64,000 bases of DNA, taken from assembly GCF_004348895.1 (NCBI RefSeq), contig NZ_RRZK01000012.1, forward strand, positions 62,001 through 126,000, in the 5' to 3' direction. Below the pieces are notes generated by a model. The model saw only the letters and a list, made by a program, of their open reading frames with translations, did not search any database and was not told the origin of the DNA. The translations under genes and the position numbers were made by a program. Shown piece after piece: positions 61,499-64,000 of the stretch. This DNA comes from Pseudomonas vancouverensis (lineage in GTDB: Bacteria; Pseudomonadota; Gammaproteobacteria; Pseudomonadales; Pseudomonadaceae). Position 1 is the first letter of the stretch, and the number at the start of each line of letters is the position of its first letter.

Positions 61499-61515
61499 TG
61501 CACCAAAAGAGTGCG
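61499..61515. promoter_or_regulatory. NtrC-like palindrome
   Basis: TGCACC-AAAAG-AGTGCG; read on the minus strand it fits the enteric NtrC site TGCACC-N5-GGTGCA at 13 of 17 positions. It lies about 134-150 bases upstream of the polyamine synthetase start and 13 upstream of the AraC start, suggesting nitrogen control. No matching sigma54 promoter was found. Confidence 0.45.
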
Positions 61516-61527
61516 CCAGGTCATCCC

Positions 61528-62472
61528 ATGACAGACCCAAACGCAGTGTGCAATTCGCTACAGGTGCAAGCCTTCAGTACCGCCGATGTCGCCGAGCAAA
61601 TCCGCGCCACGCCGGGCTGGACCCAGCATTACCAACAGATGTCGCCGGGGCATTTCGCAGGTCTCGTGCGCTATCTGGATTTACAGGGTGTGGAGATCTA
61701 CGAGGAACACATGAACACCCGGGTCGAGCAGAATTTCAGCGCGCCCCAGGGCTCGTTGTCGTTCTGTTTCGACCGCAGCGACAACGCGCTCTATGTGTTG
61801 AACGGCGAGAGCCGCAACATCTGGATCACGCCGGAGAATTACCAGGAAATCGCCGTGGTCTTCGGCCCGGAGTTCGTGCAACGCAACAGCCTCGACATCG
61901 CCCGACTCGAAGGGCTGTTCATGGCGCCGCTCAATTCCCAGCAGAACGCCTTGTTCTGTCGCTGGCTCAGCAGCACCCTGACGCGCCTGTCGCAAACCTT
62001 CGACCCGCCGACCCGCGAAACCCTGACCCAGCAATTACTCGACGATTGCCTGTTCATTCTCGATAACGCCTGCGTGTGCCTGGATCAGGGTGCGTTGCAG
62101 CGCCGTGCCAGCGAACGGGCGATCATGAAGCGTGTGGGGGAGTGGGCGGCGGACACCCCGGAAGAACACTTGAACCTGTTGGAGCTGTCGCTGGTGGCCG
62201 GCGTCTCATTGCGTCAGTTGCAGCATGCGTTCAAGACCTACACCGGCATGGCGCCGACCCAGTGGTTGCGCCTGCGCCGGCTCAACAGTGCGCGACGTGA
62301 ATTGCTCAGTCGCACGCCGACGCAAACCACCGTGGCCGAGGTGGCCATGCACTGGTCGTTCTGGCACCTGGGGCGGTTTTCCAGCAGCTACCGGGCCCTG
62401 TTCAAGGAGCTGCCGAGCGACACCCTCAAACGTGCGAGTGCCGTGCCGGTCAACGGTCGCGGACGCCGTTAA
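61528..62472 (+). CDS. AraC family regulator (EutR-like C-terminus)
   Basis: 314 residues from ATG 61528 (MTDPNAVCNSLQ) with CCAGG upstream; an in-frame GTG at 61498 is also open but overlaps the NtrC-like site. The C-terminal AraC HTH about 210-310 shows VSLRQLQHAFKTYTGMAPTQWLRLRRLNSARREL and VAEVAMHWSFWHLGRFSSSYRALF, much like EutR. The N-terminal domain is unassigned. Divergent from the polyamine synthetase, which it may control. Confidence 0.85.
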   Translation: MTDPNAVCNSLQVQAFSTADVAEQIRATPGWTQHYQQMSPGHFAGLVRYLDLQGVEIYEEHMNTRVEQNFSAPQGSLSFCFDRSDNALYVLNGESRNIWITPENYQEIAVVFGPEFVQRNSLDIARLEGLFMAPLNSQQNALFCRWLSSTLTRLSQTFDPPTRETLTQQLLDDCLFILDNACVCLDQGALQRRASERAIMKRVGEWAADTPEEHLNLLELSLVAGVSLRQLQHAFKTYTGMAPTQWLRLRRLNSARRELLSRTPTQTTVAEVAMHWSFWHLGRFSSSYRALFKELPSDTLKRASAVPVNGRGRR

Positions 62473-63065
62473 AACGTCGGTGGGGTGATCACCCAGATCA
62501 CCACCGCATCGACCTCTCCAGGGTTGCCGTAGCGATGCGGCTCCTGGCTGGAAAAGCTGAAGCTGTCGCCTTCATTGAGCTGGAAATAACGCTCGCCGAC
62601 CCACAACTCGAAACTGCCGGACAACAGAAAACCCGCTTCCTCGCCATCGTGGCTGTAGCTTTGCTGGCTGTAGGTGCCGGGCGGAAAGCGCGAGTGGAGC
62701 ATCTCCAGTTGTCGCGTGGCTTGCGGGGTCAACAACTGGTCGACGATACCGTCTTCGTAATGCACGTTGAGGCGGCTGTGCTTGCGTACCACGATGCCGT
62801 CGTCGGCCGGGTCGGTGGTCGCTTCACTGGCAAAGAACCATTGAATGGTCACGCCCAGGCTACGGGTGATGTTGAACAGCGCCGGGATCGACGGATAGGC
62901 GAGGTTGCGTTCCAGCTGGCTGATGTAACCGGCGGTGAGCTCGCTCTGGCTGGCCAGTTCCGCGAGCGTCATGCCCCGACGTTTGCGCAGACCGCGAATC
63001 CGCGTGCCGAGGAAATGCGGCGCGGCGGCGTCGGAGGCGGGCGGCATCTTGCTGCTGTTGCTCAT
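62469..63065 (-). CDS. XRE-cupin regulator (PuuR-like)
   Basis: 198 residues from ATG 63065 (MSNSSKMPPAS). N-terminal XRE HTH (LRKRRGMTLAELASQSELTAGYISQLERN, about 28-56) and a C-terminal cupin_2 domain (EEAGFLLSGSFELWVGERYFQLNEGDSFSFSS, about 130-165). The architecture and context match PuuR, the putrescine-responsive repressor of polyamine genes. Its 3' end overlaps the convergent AraC gene by 4 bases. Confidence 0.88.
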   Translation of the reverse strand: MSNSSKMPPASDAAAPHFLGTRIRGLRKRRGMTLAELASQSELTAGYISQLERNLAYPSIPALFNITRSLGVTIQWFFASEATTDPADDGIVVRKHSRLNVHYEDGIVDQLLTPQATRQLEMLHSRFPPGTYSQQSYSHDGEEAGFLLSGSFELWVGERYFQLNEGDSFSFSSQEPHRYGNPGEVDAVVIWVITPPTF

Positions 63066-63100
63066 GGAAAATTCCGAACCGGGGGTATGGCGCAGATCCC

Positions 63101-63203
63101 TTGTAGGAGCGAGCATGCTCGCGATGGTCGCCAACGATAACGCGTGAAGGCAGGTTCAACGCGGTGTTTTTGACGCCATCGCGAGCATGCTCGCTCCTAC
63201 AGG
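63101..63203. repeat. REPIN: two inverted REP copies
   Basis: TTGTAGGAGCGAGCATGCTC (from 63101) and the inverse GAGCATGCTCGCTCCTACAG (ending about 63202) flank a spacer of about 50 bases. Located between the XRE-cupin gene and the flavin oxidoreductase gene. Confidence 0.85.
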
Positions 63204-63243
63204 ATGGGGGGTCAGCCGTTAAAGCCCCGGAGTATAAACAGCC

Positions 63244-64000
63244 TTACAGCTCCCACGCGACTTTCAAACCTTCATAAATCGCTTCTTCCGCCGTTCGCGG
63301 CGCCAGGCAGTCGCCAATGCGTTGAAACTCCACCAGCCCCTGCAATTCGGTACCGAGGGTGTCCACTGGCTGGTGGCCGCTGCACAGCACCAGGGTGTCG
63401 ACGTCTTCCATCAACATCGGCTCGCCGCTCGCGGTGTGTTGCAGGTAGACGGTGTTGTCATCGCAGCCGTACAGGCGTGCGTAGGGGGTAATCGGCACTG
63501 CCAGTTTGTGCAGCTCGCCGGCCAGTTGGTCGCGTACATACAGCGGCAGGTTCTCGCCACAATGCGTGCCGTTGACCGCCAGTTGCACCTGATGACCGGC
63601 GCGGATCAGGCGCTCCGCTACACCGGGACCAATCCAGTCGCAGCGCCAGTCGACCACCACCACCGATCGACCGATTTTTACCTCGTCGCGCAGGACCTGC
63701 CAGGCATCCACCACCTGCAACTCACCACCGCGTTCGAACGCTGGCCAGTAAGGTTCGGCGCCCGTGGCGATGATCACCTTGTCAGGTTTTTCCTGCTCGA
63801 CCAGCGCACGGTCAACCCGGGTGTTGCGCACCACGCGCACCCCGGCCAGTTCCATTTCCCGTTGCAGGTTGGTGCTGGCGCCGCCGAACTCGCTGCGCCG
63901 TGGCAGCAACTGCGCAAGCAGAACCTGGCCGCCAAGCTGTGAACTGGCTTCGTACAGGGTCACCTCATGTCCGCGCTGGGCAGCGACGGCAGCAGCTTTC
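63244..64000 (-). CDS. NADH:flavin oxidoreductase/dimethylglycine-type dehydrogenase, N-terminus beyond the window
   Basis: 252 residues visible, the C-terminal part of a longer protein. The frame enters at the right edge (KAAAVAAQRGHEVTLYEA) in a dinucleotide-binding domain; ASSQLGGQVLLAQLLPRR and VIIATGAEPYWPAFERG follow, then a second Rossmann segment near VVVVDWRCDWIGPGVAERL, ending RIGDCLAPRTAEEAIYEGLKVAWEL. This resembles the trimethylamine/dimethylglycine dehydrogenase branch of the Old Yellow Enzyme family (such as DgcA). The catalytic OYE domain is outside the window, so substrate and symbol are left open. Confidence 0.8.
   Translation of the reverse strand, partial: KAAAVAAQRGHEVTLYEASSQLGGQVLLAQLLPRRSEFGGASTNLQREMELAGVRVVRNTRVDRALVEQEKPDKVIIATGAEPYWPAFERGGELQVVDAWQVLRDEVKIGRSVVVVDWRCDWIGPGVAERLIRAGHQVQLAVNGTHCGENLPLYVRDQLAGELHKLAVPITPYARLYGCDDNTVYLQHTASGEPMLMEDVDTLVLCSGHQPVDTLGTELQGLVEFQRIGDCLAPRTAEEAIYEGLKVAWEL

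Overview
The window reads as chromosome of a fluorescent-group Pseudomonas. It is GC-rich and densely packed, with gene junctions that often overlap by 4 bases. Between genes lie the GAGCGAGC-x-GCTCGC palindromes typical of Pseudomonas REP/REPIN elements. The gene content is also characteristic: an alpha-glucan/trehalose cluster, an arn operon, iron uptake with FecI-type surface signalling, and glutamylated polyamine catabolism. No rRNA, tRNA, CRISPR array, IS element or prophage was seen. One tyrosine recombinase stands alone.

Layout. (1) 1-10.4 kb, minus strand: glgA-treZ-malQ-treY-DUF2934-glgX, making and remodelling alpha-glucan and converting it to trehalose; glgX is cut by the window start. 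(2) 11-16 kb: a dienoyl-CoA-isomerase-like crotonase with nudC, a TSUP carrier, a TetR/DUF1348 pair with a candidate operator, and PLD-type pssA. (3) 16.2-20.5 kb: efeUOBM iron uptake under a clear Fur box. (4) 20.8-26.6 kb: AraC regulator, GNAT, LEA-type lipoprotein, NCS2 purine permease, HPP membrane protein and an MFS exporter. (5) 26.7-37.1 kb: arnBCADTEF-ugd plus an additional divergent GT39 gene, for aminoarabinose modification of lipid A. (6) 37.4-38.4 kb: orphan tyrosine recombinase. (7) 38.4-49.4 kb: Fe(III) ABC transporter fbpABC with a Fur-like box, then a ferric-siderophore locus (fecI, fecR, STN-containing TonB receptor, periplasmic binding protein, permease, ATPase) with a Fur-like box at fecI and hairpins at two gene junctions. 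(8) 49.5-53.4 kb: MFS exporter, a second arnT and an Ais/PmrG-like phosphatase. (9) 53.7-57.2 kb: pqiA split in two, pqiB and pqiC, an envelope lipid-transport system. (10) 57.4-63.1 kb: polyamine catabolism (glutamylpolyamine synthetase, binding protein, oxidase) with an AraC and an XRE-cupin regulator. (11) 63.2-64 kb: C-terminal part of a flavin oxidoreductase cut by the window end.

How the parts fit: three Fur-linked iron systems, two lipid A modification loci and the Pqi system together make this a region rich in envelope and iron genes. The least explained items are the extra GT39 enzyme ending the arn operon, the DUF2934 protein with a histone-H1/AlgP-like tail inside the glucan operon, the hairpins within the siderophore locus, and an NtrC-like palindrome between the polyamine genes. 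I did not find strong evidence for a wholly new system; functions are inferred from motifs and context and no database search was run.
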